Below are positions 1 to 7,891 of a stretch of 19,447 nt of DNA, one piece after another (the first letter of the stretch is position 1; every line of letters begins with the position of its first letter). The notes under the pieces are model-generated. The model searched no databases, had not been told where the DNA came from, and worked only from the letters and a program-made list of their open reading frames with translations. The position numbers and the translations under genes are program-made. Origin of the DNA: Dwaynesavagella gallinarum (lineage in GTDB: Bacteria; Bacillota; Clostridia; Clostridiales; Clostridiaceae); NCBI GenBank assembly GCA_019120235.1, contig DWVN01000017.1:1-19447 (forward strand), written 5' to 3'.

Positions 1-1962
1 ATTTGTTTTATTATATTTTAAAAATTTTTCCAACTTTAAATAAATGTTAATTTCCTCAATTAGATTTTTATCATTATCTAAATAAACAATAACATTATTT
101 TCAATACTAGATAAAATCCTCATAGAATCAATATTAAAATTTTCATCATAGTTTGTAGTCAAAAATTTTACCCCAATTAAATTTTTAGAAGATGTTTTAT
201 AATTTAACTCATCTAAAATTTGATTAATTGAAAAATTTATTTTATTTTGATATTTAATTTTAGATATTTTACATATCTTATTAAAAATTTCATCACACAA
301 AAATTCTTTTATTTCATGGGAATTAATATTAGTTCTTATTATTTTATAATTTATATCTCTCTCTATTTTTGATAAAAAATAAAACTTATCCCCATCGTTA
401 TTTACAAACCCTTCACTTATTAGTTTTCTCAAAGAATCAACAACTTGATTTTTAATATCATTTTTATCATCAATATCAAATCTAATAAGTGAAGTTATAG
501 TATAAACGGTAGGAACTATATTAGGTACATATTTTATTAAAAAAAGTATTTTTAAAATATTTATATCAAAAGAATTTAAAACTATATAATCTTTTAATAT
601 TGAAAAAATATATTTATGATTATAATCAATAAAATCAGAAATTGGCTCATAAAACATGTAAAACGGAACAACTTTATTTATATCATAATTTTTAAAATCA
701 ACTAAAACCCTCTGAAAAAAATTAATGATACTTCTCTCACCTTTTGATATTTCATCACTAATTACATTATTTTTTATCATAAAATAAACAACATCTCTTA
801 AAAGTCTTAATTGATACGGAAAAAATGGATAAGCAGAAACAAATTCTTTTTTTGTCATCTTAACAATATCAAGATCAGATATAAAATCAAACTTCAAAAT
901 ATTTTTCAAAAAATATTTTTTATCATCGTATATATCACTAAGTCTAGATTCATAAACCTCATTTTTCAAAAGAAGTCTCTTATATAAAACTTCATCCATA
1001 TTAATACTGGATAAATAAAATTTACTCGCAAACCTACCCTGAATTTTTGAAAAATCATATTTTTTATCTTTCGTCATCGCCATAATATCAATATGACTCG
1101 TAACAATAACAAAAGCATTTCCAAAACATTTGTTAGAAAGTTCTTCAACAATAGTCTGTAAATTCAACATTTTATTTACATCATCTGAAATAAATTGTGA
1201 AACCTCATCTATCATAAATACAACATTATGATTTTCACCTTTTTCTAATATGTACGCTTTAACTTTTTCAGAAAATTTTTCTATATTCATTTTATAATTT
1301 TTTTCAATATTCAAAAAATAATCTTCTGATAACTCATAATTCAAATCTTTAACTAGGGATAAAGCTTTAAATAAACTCTCTTTATGAAAATAAAATTCTT
1401 CTCTAGCATTTTCCCAAGAATTATCTGAAAGTTTTAAAAATTCAGCTTTAAATCTATCAAAAATATTTTCTTTAACAAGTTGTTCTTCAAATTCACAAAT
1501 AAATCCATGAGTATTTGAAAAACCTCTCATTGAATTAAATTCATTTACAAAAATATCTAAAATAGAATCATGTTTTCTATTTTTAGAATCAATATTAAAC
1601 AAAATAACATCTTTAGTAATGTTAGATAAAAATTTAATCTCTTCTTCAATTTCAAGTAAACATTTATTATTTTTAATTAAAATATCCATTCCAAAATTAT
1701 TAAGAATGTAATATAAAATTTTTAAAAAATGAGATTTACCACTTCCAAAAAAACCAGAAATCCAAAATCCAATTTCATCATTTTTAGTTAATATTGTGTT
1801 TTTATATGAATTCACAAACTTTTTAATACAATGAAAAATTTCTTCAGTTACAACATATTCATCAATTTCAATAATTTTATTTTCTTCCCTATCCGAAACT
1901 TTAACAACACTTTGTATATTTCGATCAATATTTTTAACAAACATATCTTTGATAAACATATT
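1..1962 (-). CDS. brxC: BREX system P-loop ATPase BrxC (PglY-like), N-terminal 654 residues, cut by the window edge
   Basis: I translated this frame by hand: it is open from ATG at 1962 to base 1. BrxC is the large ATPase of BREX, the phage-exclusion system that also uses a PglX methyltransferase and PglZ. The N terminus has the family's opening (IKDMFVKNIDRNIQSVVKV, then DEYVVTEE), followed by Walker A GFFGSGKS at residues 69-76 and Walker B VVFMIDE at about 246-252. Further BrxC-type blocks follow: DFSKIQGRF (302-310), YPFFPYQLRLL (378-388), KGERS (407-411), VPFYMFYEPI (432-441) and FYFLSKIE (527-534). BrxC is usually about 1,150-1,250 residues, so roughly half is present and no frameshift is seen. 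The start has a good ribosome site (GAGG, 6 bases upstream). The next gene upstream is pgi, not brxA or brxB. The rest of the cluster, if present, lies beyond base 1. The family call is firm; a complete working BREX is not shown. Confidence 0.93.
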
Positions 1963-1977
1963 ACACCTCAAAAAATA

Positions 1978-2011
1978 ACAACTTATAATTTAAAATCAAA
2001 TTATAAGTTGT
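1978..2011 (-). terminator. Rho-independent terminator of pgi, just before brxC
   Basis: A perfect 14-bp inverted repeat with arms at 1978-1991 and 1998-2011 and a 6-base loop. Read on the minus strand it is followed by TTATTTTTT. It sits 13 bases after the pgi stop and 15 bases before the brxC start, so it could also act as an attenuator for brxC. Confidence 0.8.
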
Positions 2012-2024
2012 TTAATCCTATAAA

Positions 2025-3377
2025 TTACAATCTTTTTTCAAGTTCACTCTTCAAGCTTTCAAATCCTTTTTTACCAAGAAGTGCAAACATATTTTTCTTA
2101 TAACTTTCAACACCCTCTTGATTAAATGGATTTACTGCTGATAAATGACCACTAATAGCACAAGCTTTTTCGAAGAAATAAATCATATAACCAATGTTAT
2201 AAGCATTAATCTTAGGTATATTAACCACCATATTAGGAACTCCCCCATCTAAATGAGCAAGTAAAGTTCCAGCAAATGCTTTTTTATTTACAAAATCAAC
2301 TGTTTTTCCTGTTAAATAATTAAGACCATCAATGTCCCCTTCCATCTCTTTGATAGTAATATCTTTCAATGGAGATTCAACATTTATTACAGTTTCCATT
2401 AAATTTCTCATTCCATCTTGTATATATTGTCCAAGTGAATGCAAATCTGTAGACAAATTAACAGATGATGGATAAATACCTTTCTTATCCTTACCTTCAC
2501 TCTCTCCAAATAACTGCTTCCACCACTCAGAAAAAAATGAAAGACTTGGCTCATAAGATGCTAAAATTTCAGTTGTATATCCTTTTCTATACAAAATATT
2601 TCTAACAGCAGCATATCTATAGCAATCATTTTTATCTATATCATCAATCTCAAAATCTTTTACCGCATCTTGTGCTCCCTTCATAAGTTGATCTATATCA
2701 ACTCCTGAGACAGCAATTGGCAAAAGTCCAACAGGTGTCAAAACAGAAAATCTTCCACCAACATCATCAGGAATTATAAAAGTTTCATATCCTTCTTCAT
2801 TTGCAAGATTTTTAAGTGCACCTCTACTTTTATCAGTTGTAGCAATTATTCTTTGTCTTGCTCCATCTTTACCATATTTTTTTTCCAATAATTCTTTGAA
2901 AAATCTAAATGCAAGTGCTGGCTCAGTTGTAGTACCAGACTTTGAAATTACATTTACATAAATACTTTTATCTTTCACAAACTCTATAAGCTCGCTTAAA
3001 TATGTTGAACTTATACTATTACCTGCAAAAAATATTTGTGGAGACTTTCTCTCATCTCTGCTTAACAAGTTAAAAAATGAAGTGTTCAAAGACTCAATAC
3101 AAGCCTTAGCACCTAAATATGACCCTCCGATTCCAATAACAATTAAAACATCTGCATCATTTCTAATTTTTTCCGCAGTCTTTTTCAATCTAGAATATTC
3201 TTCTTTATCATAATCATTAGGTAAATTTATCCATCCTAGAAAATCACTTCCAGCACCAGTTTTATTTTTTAACAATTCATGGGCTAATTTTACTTGAGGA
3301 GTTATTAAGCTTAATTCATCCTCATTTATATAACTTTTTAACTTTGAATCATCAAATTTTAATTTTAAAAAAGACAT
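2025..3377 (-). CDS. pgi: Glucose-6-phosphate isomerase
   Basis: Interconverts glucose 6-phosphate and fructose 6-phosphate in cytoplasmic glycolysis. The 450 residues match the short Firmicutes form. Visible motifs are the sugar-phosphate loop GIGGSYLGAKA (82-92), SKSGTTTEPALAFR (145-158) and the family signature VGGRFSVLTPVGLLPIA (206-222); a TEILASYEPSLSFFSEWWKQ block follows in the middle of the protein. The start is ATG with AAGGGG about 9 bases upstream. A strong terminator follows the TAA stop. It appears to be a single-gene unit or to be read with the 59-residue membrane protein upstream. Nothing suggests damage. Confidence 0.97.
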   Translation of the reverse strand: MSFLKLKFDDSKLKSYINEDELSLITPQVKLAHELLKNKTGAGSDFLGWINLPNDYDKEEYSRLKKTAEKIRNDADVLIVIGIGGSYLGAKACIESLNTSFFNLLSRDERKSPQIFFAGNSISSTYLSELIEFVKDKSIYVNVISKSGTTTEPALAFRFFKELLEKKYGKDGARQRIIATTDKSRGALKNLANEEGYETFIIPDDVGGRFSVLTPVGLLPIAVSGVDIDQLMKGAQDAVKDFEIDDIDKNDCYRYAAVRNILYRKGYTTEILASYEPSLSFFSEWWKQLFGESEGKDKKGIYPSSVNLSTDLHSLGQYIQDGMRNLMETVINVESPLKDITIKEMEGDIDGLNYLTGKTVDFVNKKAFAGTLLAHLDGGVPNMVVNIPKINAYNIGYMIYFFEKACAISGHLSAVNPFNQEGVESYKKNMFALLGKKGFESLKSELEKRL

Positions 3378-3406
3378 CTATAACACCCCTTAAGATTTTT
3401 ATAAAT

Positions 3407-3427
3407 AAACATATTTATTATATGTTT
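3407..3427 (-). terminator. Weak hairpin between the 59-residue gene and pgi
   Basis: A perfect 8-bp AT-rich hairpin with arms at 3407-3414 and 3420-3427. On the minus strand it is followed by TTTATTTAT, so it could end the small upstream gene. The stem is almost all A-T and the T run is broken, so the call is tentative. Confidence 0.35.
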
Positions 3428-3445
3428 AAATCAAATTATTATAAA

Positions 3446-3625
3446 TTATTTTAAAACAACCTCTGTCAAAAATAAAGTAAACAAAAAATAAATCACAATT
3501 ATTAGAAACACAAATGGCAATATAACTTTATAAGCAGATTTAACTAATAACCAAAAATCTTGTTTATCAATATCAAATTTTTCATGATCATTTTCTTTTT
3601 TTTTAACATTTTTATCTGAAGACAT
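3446..3625 (-). CDS. Small single-span membrane protein, 59 residues, unknown function
   Basis: The open frame runs from ATG at 3625 to TAA at 3446-3448, with AAAGGGA about 9 bases upstream. The first 24 residues are highly charged (MSSDKNVKKKENDHEKFDID). One hydrophobic segment follows (about 34-54, VILPFVFLIIVIYFLF), then a short tail ending VVLK. This layout is that of a small bitopic inner-membrane protein with a cytoplasmic N terminus. I do not recognise a family. It lies between the terminator of the LiaF-like gene and pgi, so it is probably transcribed on its own or with pgi. Confidence 0.7.
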   Translation of the reverse strand: MSSDKNVKKKENDHEKFDIDKQDFWLLVKSAYKVILPFVFLIIVIYFLFTLFLTEVVLK

Positions 3626-3679
3626 ATAAATTATCCCTTTTTAAAAATTTATATATTAATTATAATTTAACTCAAATAA

Positions 3680-3724
3680 AAAAAACAATAAAAATGTTAA
3701 TAATCTAACCTTTTATTGTTTTTT
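3680..3724 (-). terminator. Terminator of the ABC/LiaF-like operon
   Basis: A perfect 14-bp inverted repeat with arms at 3680-3693 and 3711-3724 and a 17-base loop. On the minus strand it runs into a T-rich stretch 6 bases past the stop of the LiaF-like gene. The stem is AT-rich, but the position is right for an operon end. Confidence 0.65.
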
Positions 3725-3730
3725 ATAAAA

Positions 3731-4378
3731 TCACATTATATCAACTAAACTAAATAAATTACTGCATCGTATATTGACTACCTTATACGACCCTTCAATC
3801 CTTCTTATATATTCGCCATTCAAAACAACATTCCAACTTGAATTTATATTTATTTTCACGTTACTTAAAAATGCAGTAAGCTCAAAATCAACAGAATTAA
3901 CGCTCTCTAATCTAGAATTCAAAAAATTTAAAGTAATATCTGAAAAATAAGATCTTACCTTAACAGACGAAAGATTAGTTGAAACATTATTAATACATAT
4001 AACTGAGAACATTTCTTTCACATAAACATCACTTCTACTATCTTTAAAAACGCCTTTCTTAATCATAAACGTCTTTGATTTAACAAATATAAAATAAATT
4101 CCCAAACCTAAAAACACAATTGCCAAAATAAATTTTATGGATACCCCAAAATTGTAAATCATTAAAACTATACCTAATAAAATCATTGCACGACCTATTG
4201 GTCTAGTATCAATAAATCTAATATATTTTTCACCATAAAATATCAATGCTACAGCTAATGCAAAATTAAATATTCCAAAAATATTAATTCTAATAATATC
4301 AAAACTCCAAAGTATAAAAATGAACCCAATTAAAATGAACAATAAGCCTCTAACAAAATACTTATTATTTAAATTCAA
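3731..4378 (-). CDS. LiaF-like four-span membrane protein
   Basis: The N-terminal half has four hydrophobic spans (about residues 10-27, 33-50, 62-78 and 84-101), the layout of LiaI/LiaF-type proteins. The C-terminal soluble half carries SDITLNF followed by LSNVKININSSWNVVLNG, which resembles the beta-rich C-terminal domain of LiaF proteins, regulators of cell-envelope stress signalling. No LiaR/LiaS pair is present in the window. I prefer the TTG start at 4378, because GAGAGGGG lies 8 bases upstream. The frame extends to another TTG at 4396, which would remove that spacing. It lies 110 bp after the ABC permease and before a terminator, and probably belongs to that operon. The homology is by pattern only and the role is inferred. 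Confidence 0.7.
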   Translation of the reverse strand: MNLNNKYFVRGLLFILIGFIFILWSFDIIRINIFGIFNFALAVALIFYGEKYIRFIDTRPIGRAMILLGIVLMIYNFGVSIKFILAIVFLGLGIYFIFVKSKTFMIKKGVFKDSRSDVYVKEMFSVICINNVSTNLSSVKVRSYFSDITLNFLNSRLESVNSVDFELTAFLSNVKININSSWNVVLNGEYIRRIEGSYKVVNIRCSNLFSLVDIM

Positions 4379-4488
4379 ACGCAATACCCCTCTCAAAATC
4401 TAAAGTTATTTTTTGTCCTAAATCCTGAAGATCCAACAACCACTATAATAATAGTTAAGTTGTAAATTTTAACTTTAATCAGTCTCCA

Positions 4489-5706
4489 TTACCTTTTTTT
4501 AACAGATTTATTTCCTTTTAACCTAATTATTGATTTAAATGTACTTATATTAATCATAATAACAACTATAATAGAAACAACCATAATGCTTAACATAATA
4601 ATTTCACTAAAAAACATCTTATAACTATTGGAAATTACAACGAAAGGTGTAAAAAAAGGAACATATTTCAAAACATTAATTAAATAATTTTGTGGAAACT
4701 GCAAACTAATCATAGCAAAAAAATACCCTAATGAAATTAAAAACACAATAGGTACCACACCACTTGACACATCTTCAGTCTTATCAATAATATTCCCAAT
4801 TAATAAAAACATAAACCCATACAAAATAAAACCTAAAATAAAATAAATAAAATATCTAAAAACAAATATAACATCTAATTTTATTACACTTTTTATAAAT
4901 GGAAAATCTTGATAATTTAATAAACTAACAATCAAAAACAACAGAAAAACAAAATAAAAAACTTGTATTATACCAGCAAATAAAATTCCAAATACTTTAC
5001 CCAAAATTATATTTGATAACCTAACTTTAGTCAAAAAAATTTCAACTATCTTTGAATTTTTTTCAATATTTGCATTTACACTTATAAGTTGTCCGTACAT
5101 TATAAAAGTAATATAAGTAAATACCATAAATATTATTGGTAATGTATATGTTTCTAAAATATTTTTTATTTTATTTTTATTAACTTCTATAGACTTTACG
5201 TTGTAATCAATATACAAATTTTCTATATCATCATTCTTTAATCCAAATATTTTTTCTAACTTTTTATTAGAAATAAATCTATCTAAAATAAATTTTAATT
5301 CAGGATAATTTTCAGAAGTAACGATATCTATACTATTTTCACTATTTACAATTAAATATCCATCAATATTTCCTTCATTTAATTCATTATCTAATTCCTG
5401 TTTTTTAACTTCATAATCTAATAGTTTAAAATAGTATTCTCCATTAACTAAATTTGCAATATCTCTTGAATACAAATTAAGATCTATATGGTTATCAAAA
5501 ATATAATTTTTATCATCAACTATATAAATTAAATATTCATTTCTACTTTTAAAAACATCTAATTTAAATATAAAATCTGGTAAAACAACTCCAACTATTA
5601 TTAATAAAGACATTACGATGGTAAAAATTTTTAAAAATCCTTTTTTAATAGTATTTCTAAAATTATAGCTGGCTATTATAAAAAAATCCCTAAATATATC
5701 AATCAC
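4489..5706 (-). CDS. ABC-2 type transporter permease (YhaP/NatB-like)
   Basis: The 405-residue membrane subunit has one N-terminal span (about 24-47) and a large hydrophilic extracellular region (about 50-185). Five or so spans follow towards the C terminus (about 190-212, 235-265, 280-305, 320-340 and 365-390). This is the arrangement of ABC-2 exporter permeases such as NatB and YhaP. The start is GTG inside the end of the ATPase gene, an 8-base overlap, so translation is coupled and the two proteins surely work together. The substrate is unknown. NatB-type systems export sodium and related permeases handle antimicrobial compounds, so neither can be preferred from sequence. Two small exported proteins are encoded just upstream. 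Confidence 0.88.
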   Translation of the reverse strand: MIDIFRDFFIIASYNFRNTIKKGFLKIFTIVMSLLIIVGVVLPDFIFKLDVFKSRNEYLIYIVDDKNYIFDNHIDLNLYSRDIANLVNGEYYFKLLDYEVKKQELDNELNEGNIDGYLIVNSENSIDIVTSENYPELKFILDRFISNKKLEKIFGLKNDDIENLYIDYNVKSIEVNKNKIKNILETYTLPIIFMVFTYITFIMYGQLISVNANIEKNSKIVEIFLTKVRLSNIILGKVFGILFAGIIQVFYFVFLLFLIVSLLNYQDFPFIKSVIKLDVIFVFRYFIYFILGFILYGFMFLLIGNIIDKTEDVSSGVVPIVFLISLGYFFAMISLQFPQNYLINVLKYVPFFTPFVVISNSYKMFFSEIIMLSIMVVSIIVVIMINISTFKSIIRLKGNKSVKKR

Positions 5707-6586
5707 CGGCCATCTCTAAAAAAATTTCATGTAGAGACTTATATTGCAAACTAAAATTAATTATCTTAACCCTATTTTGAAATAAAACATTTTGTATAGT
5801 GTTTGCTATATTTTCATTAAATATATCTATTTCATAAAAATTTTTATGTCTAACTATATGTTCAACACCATAAATTCTCAAATCTGGTAAATTACCTTCA
5901 ATTTCTAAAATCAATTTCTTTCTTCCATAAGATTTCTTTATATTTAAAAGATTACCTTCAATACATTGTTTACCTTTTTTTAAAATTGAAATACTATCAC
6001 AAAATTCCTCTATGTAAGACATTTGATGCGTAGAAAACAATATATATTTTCCTCTATTCATAAATTCAATGACAATATTTCTTAATATTTCAGAATTTAC
6101 AGGATCCAATCCACTAAATGGTTCATCAAATATAATAATTTTAGGATCATTTATAATTGTTGATATTATTTGAACTTTTTGCTGATTTCCCTTAGATAAC
6201 GTATCTAAAACCTTATTATAGGTATCTTCTATTTGAAATCTTTCAATCCAATATTTTACCCTTTTCTTTGCAACACTCGATTTTAAACCAGATAACATTG
6301 CAAAATACATTAATTGATCTTTAACTGTATTTTTATAATAAAGACTCTTTTCCTCAGGAAGATATCCTACCTTCATTTTTATAACATCTAATTTCTTCCG
6401 ATTAAGTAAAACTTCTCCCCCATCTTTATTTACTATATCTAAAATCATTTTAATCGTCGTAGTTTTACCTGCACCATTTCTACCTAAAATTCCATAAACT
6501 TTACCCCTGTTAACTTTAAAACTGACATTGTCCACAACTTTCTTATCACCATAAAATTTAACTAAATTATTAACAATTAAACTCAT
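5699..6586 (-). CDS. ABC transporter ATP-binding protein (YhaQ/NatA-like)
   Basis: The 295-residue nucleotide-binding subunit shows Walker A GRNGAGKTT (35-43), a LPEE region in the Q-loop position (about 76-79), the signature LSKGNQQKVQ (130-139), Walker B IIIFDEP (150-156) and the H-loop histidine H187. The GNQQKVQ signature and a C-terminal extension of about 90 residues are typical of ATPases paired with ABC-2 permeases of the YhaQ/NatA type. The start is ATG 5 bases after the stop of the preceding small secreted-protein gene. No clear ribosome site of its own is seen, so re-initiation after that gene is likely. The permease overlaps its 3' end. Confidence 0.93.
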   Translation of the reverse strand: MSLIVNNLVKFYGDKKVVDNVSFKVNRGKVYGILGRNGAGKTTTIKMILDIVNKDGGEVLLNRKKLDVIKMKVGYLPEEKSLYYKNTVKDQLMYFAMLSGLKSSVAKKRVKYWIERFQIEDTYNKVLDTLSKGNQQKVQIISTIINDPKIIIFDEPFSGLDPVNSEILRNIVIEFMNRGKYILFSTHQMSYIEEFCDSISILKKGKQCIEGNLLNIKKSYGRKKLILEIEGNLPDLRIYGVEHIVRHKNFYEIDIFNENIANTIQNVLFQNRVKIINFSLQYKSLHEIFLEMAGD

Positions 6587-6591
6587 ATCAA

Positions 6592-7179
6592 TTATTGCTT
6601 AGTAATATCAATACCAAAATTCTCTTTATAATAATTGATTATATACTCCTCTGCTCGTGGCACTTCAACCTCTTGGAAATAATATCTCTTCTCAGTTAAA
6701 TCTTCTTGAACCATTTGATCAGCTTGAGCTTGCTGATTTGAAAAATCAATAAATTTAGATTGTTGTACAACTCCACCAATAACTCCTGCAACAATAGCTG
6801 CACTAGAAATAAGTCCACTAGTCATAACAACCTTATTAAAAGTATGATTATTTTTTTGTGTTTCTAAATTTCTTTGAATTTCTAAATCAGTTAATCTTTG
6901 ATTAAGTGCAGATAATTGACTACCTGTTGAAAGACGGTTAGTTGAAGTATTTAAACCAGAAGTTGTTGATAGTCGTCGCAAACTCGTATTAGAGGTTCTT
7001 CTAACAGTTGTTCCTCGCAAACTACTTCCCAAACTTCTACTAGCACTACTTCCTGCTCTTGCAAGCATACTTGCACTTGCTTCATCACCTGAACAAATAA
7101 GAGGAGTTGTAATACAAAAACTAGCCAAAGTACTTAAAGCAATAACTTTTTTATTTCTAAAATTTAATTTATTATACAT
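6592..7179 (-). CDS. Small exported Ser/Arg-rich protein with a C-terminal membrane span (paralogue A)
   Basis: The 195 residues hold a positively charged N terminus and a hydrophobic segment (about 11-29) with a possible signal-peptidase site after ASA (34-36). A low-complexity Ser/Thr/Arg region follows (38-85, with SRSLGSSLRG). Then come a Leu/Asn/Gln stretch, a hydrophobic span (about 116-138) and a charged tail ending in a helix-like segment near PRAEEYI. The layout matches the gene immediately upstream, from which it is 3 bp away, so the two look like diverged tandem duplicates. The gene runs straight into the ABC ATPase. Three CGA arginine codons fall within 20 codons of the Ser/Arg region, including an adjacent pair. 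I recognise no family. It could be a surface structural protein, a secreted effector or a transported polypeptide. Confidence 0.8.
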   Translation of the reverse strand: MYNKLNFRNKKVIALSTLASFCITTPLICSGDEASASMLARAGSSASRSLGSSLRGTTVRRTSNTSLRRLSTTSGLNTSTNRLSTGSQLSALNQRLTDLEIQRNLETQKNNHTFNKVVMTSGLISSAAIVAGVIGGVVQQSKFIDFSNQQAQADQMVQEDLTEKRYYFQEVEVPRAEEYIINYYKENFGIDITKQ

Positions 7180-7182
7180 ACA

Positions 7183-7713
7183 TTACTCCCCCTTACCAAA
7201 ACTAAATCCTGGAGTCAGTTTTTCTTCCTTATTAGTACTCAATGGATTTTTATATTCATCTGGAACCGGAACTCCCCACTGACCAAATAAATCATTCATG
7301 TGTTTTTCTCTTTCCTCATAAAAAGAGTTATAAGTTCTCTCAATAACATCTTCATAAATTTTTTTATTTTGGTTAAGTTGACTTTCAGTTAATGCTAATC
7401 CTACAACTGTACCAATAACACTTATACCACCAACACCTATAGATATAGCTCCTAACGTTTTCTCAGTTTTCGAAAGTTTATATTTAGCAGCGCTACCAAC
7501 ACCTGTACCAATTCTTAGTGAATTAGCTCTTCCAAGACTTGAACTACTACCCAAACTTGATGCTCTACTTGAAATACTTGCTGTTCTTGCTCTAGCACCA
7601 ACCATTGCGTTAGCTTGAACACCCCCACCACCTGCTAAATTAATTATAACTGGAGAAGCCATACATATAACAACACTCTTAGCTAATTTCTTTTTAATAT
7701 TCCTACCTGTCAT
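7183..7713 (-). CDS. Small exported Ser/Arg-rich protein with a C-terminal membrane span (paralogue B)
   Basis: This 176-residue first gene of the operon has AAGGAGG about 7 bases before ATG. It has a basic N terminus (RNIKKK) and a hydrophobic segment (about 12-27). Gly-rich sequence and a signal-peptidase-like ANA (34-36) follow, with Met next. A Ser/Arg/Gly region (42-68, including SSLGSSSSLGR) is followed by a Gly/Ile/Val-rich span (about 86-108) and a charged, tyrosine-containing C-terminal domain (110-176). The order of parts is that of paralogue A. The shared motif SLGSS, the single late span and the 3-bp spacing support common descent, although overall identity is low. Function is unknown. 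Both proteins are probably exported by Sec and then held by the late span. Confidence 0.8.
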   Translation of the reverse strand: MTGRNIKKKLAKSVVICMASPVIINLAGGGGVQANAMVGARARTASISSRASSLGSSSSLGRANSLRIGTGVGSAAKYKLSKTEKTLGAISIGVGGISVIGTVVGLALTESQLNQNKKIYEDVIERTYNSFYEEREKHMNDLFGQWGVPVPDEYKNPLSTNKEEKLTPGFSFGKGE

Positions 7714-7828
7714 ATATCCTCCTTAAAAACTTTTAAACTATAACTTCAAAATACTAAATTTAACATATAAACCTTACACTCTTTATCGTCTACAAAATAA
7801 AAACTCTTTACAATTACTTGAAATTTTT

Positions 7829-7857
7829 TTGTAACACTACAATGTTACATAAATAAT
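7829..7857 (+). promoter_or_regulatory. Candidate promoter of the 267-residue gene
   Basis: TTGTAA at 7829-7834, a 17-base spacer, then AATAAT at 7852-7857 (4/6 and 5/6 matches to the sigma-A consensus). This gives a short leader before the ATG at 7892. In such AT-rich DNA the -10 is weak evidence alone, but the spacing is exact. Confidence 0.45.
7830..7849. promoter_or_regulatory. Palindromic operator candidate TGTAACA-N6-TGTTACA
   Basis: A perfect 7-bp inverted repeat with a 6-base centre, lying across the -35 and spacer of the candidate plus-strand promoter. It is also about 120 bp upstream of the divergent secreted-protein/ABC operon. Its placement suits a dimeric regulator. The regulator is not in the window. 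Confidence 0.5.
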
Positions 7858-7891
7858 ATAAAATTATTAAGAAATTTTTAGAGGTTTTATT

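Noticed and set aside
1831..2103. Plus-strand frame of 90 residues
   Set aside because: It lies opposite the brxC 5' end, the terminator and the pgi 3' end, is Asn/Phe-rich as expected from antisense of AT-rich coding DNA, and has no family pattern.
4379..4488. Riboswitch or T-box leader in the 110-bp gap before the LiaF-like gene
   Set aside because: No known conserved core or anti-terminator pair was found. A 16-17-codon frame (VVVGSSGFRTKNN) has no ribosome site.
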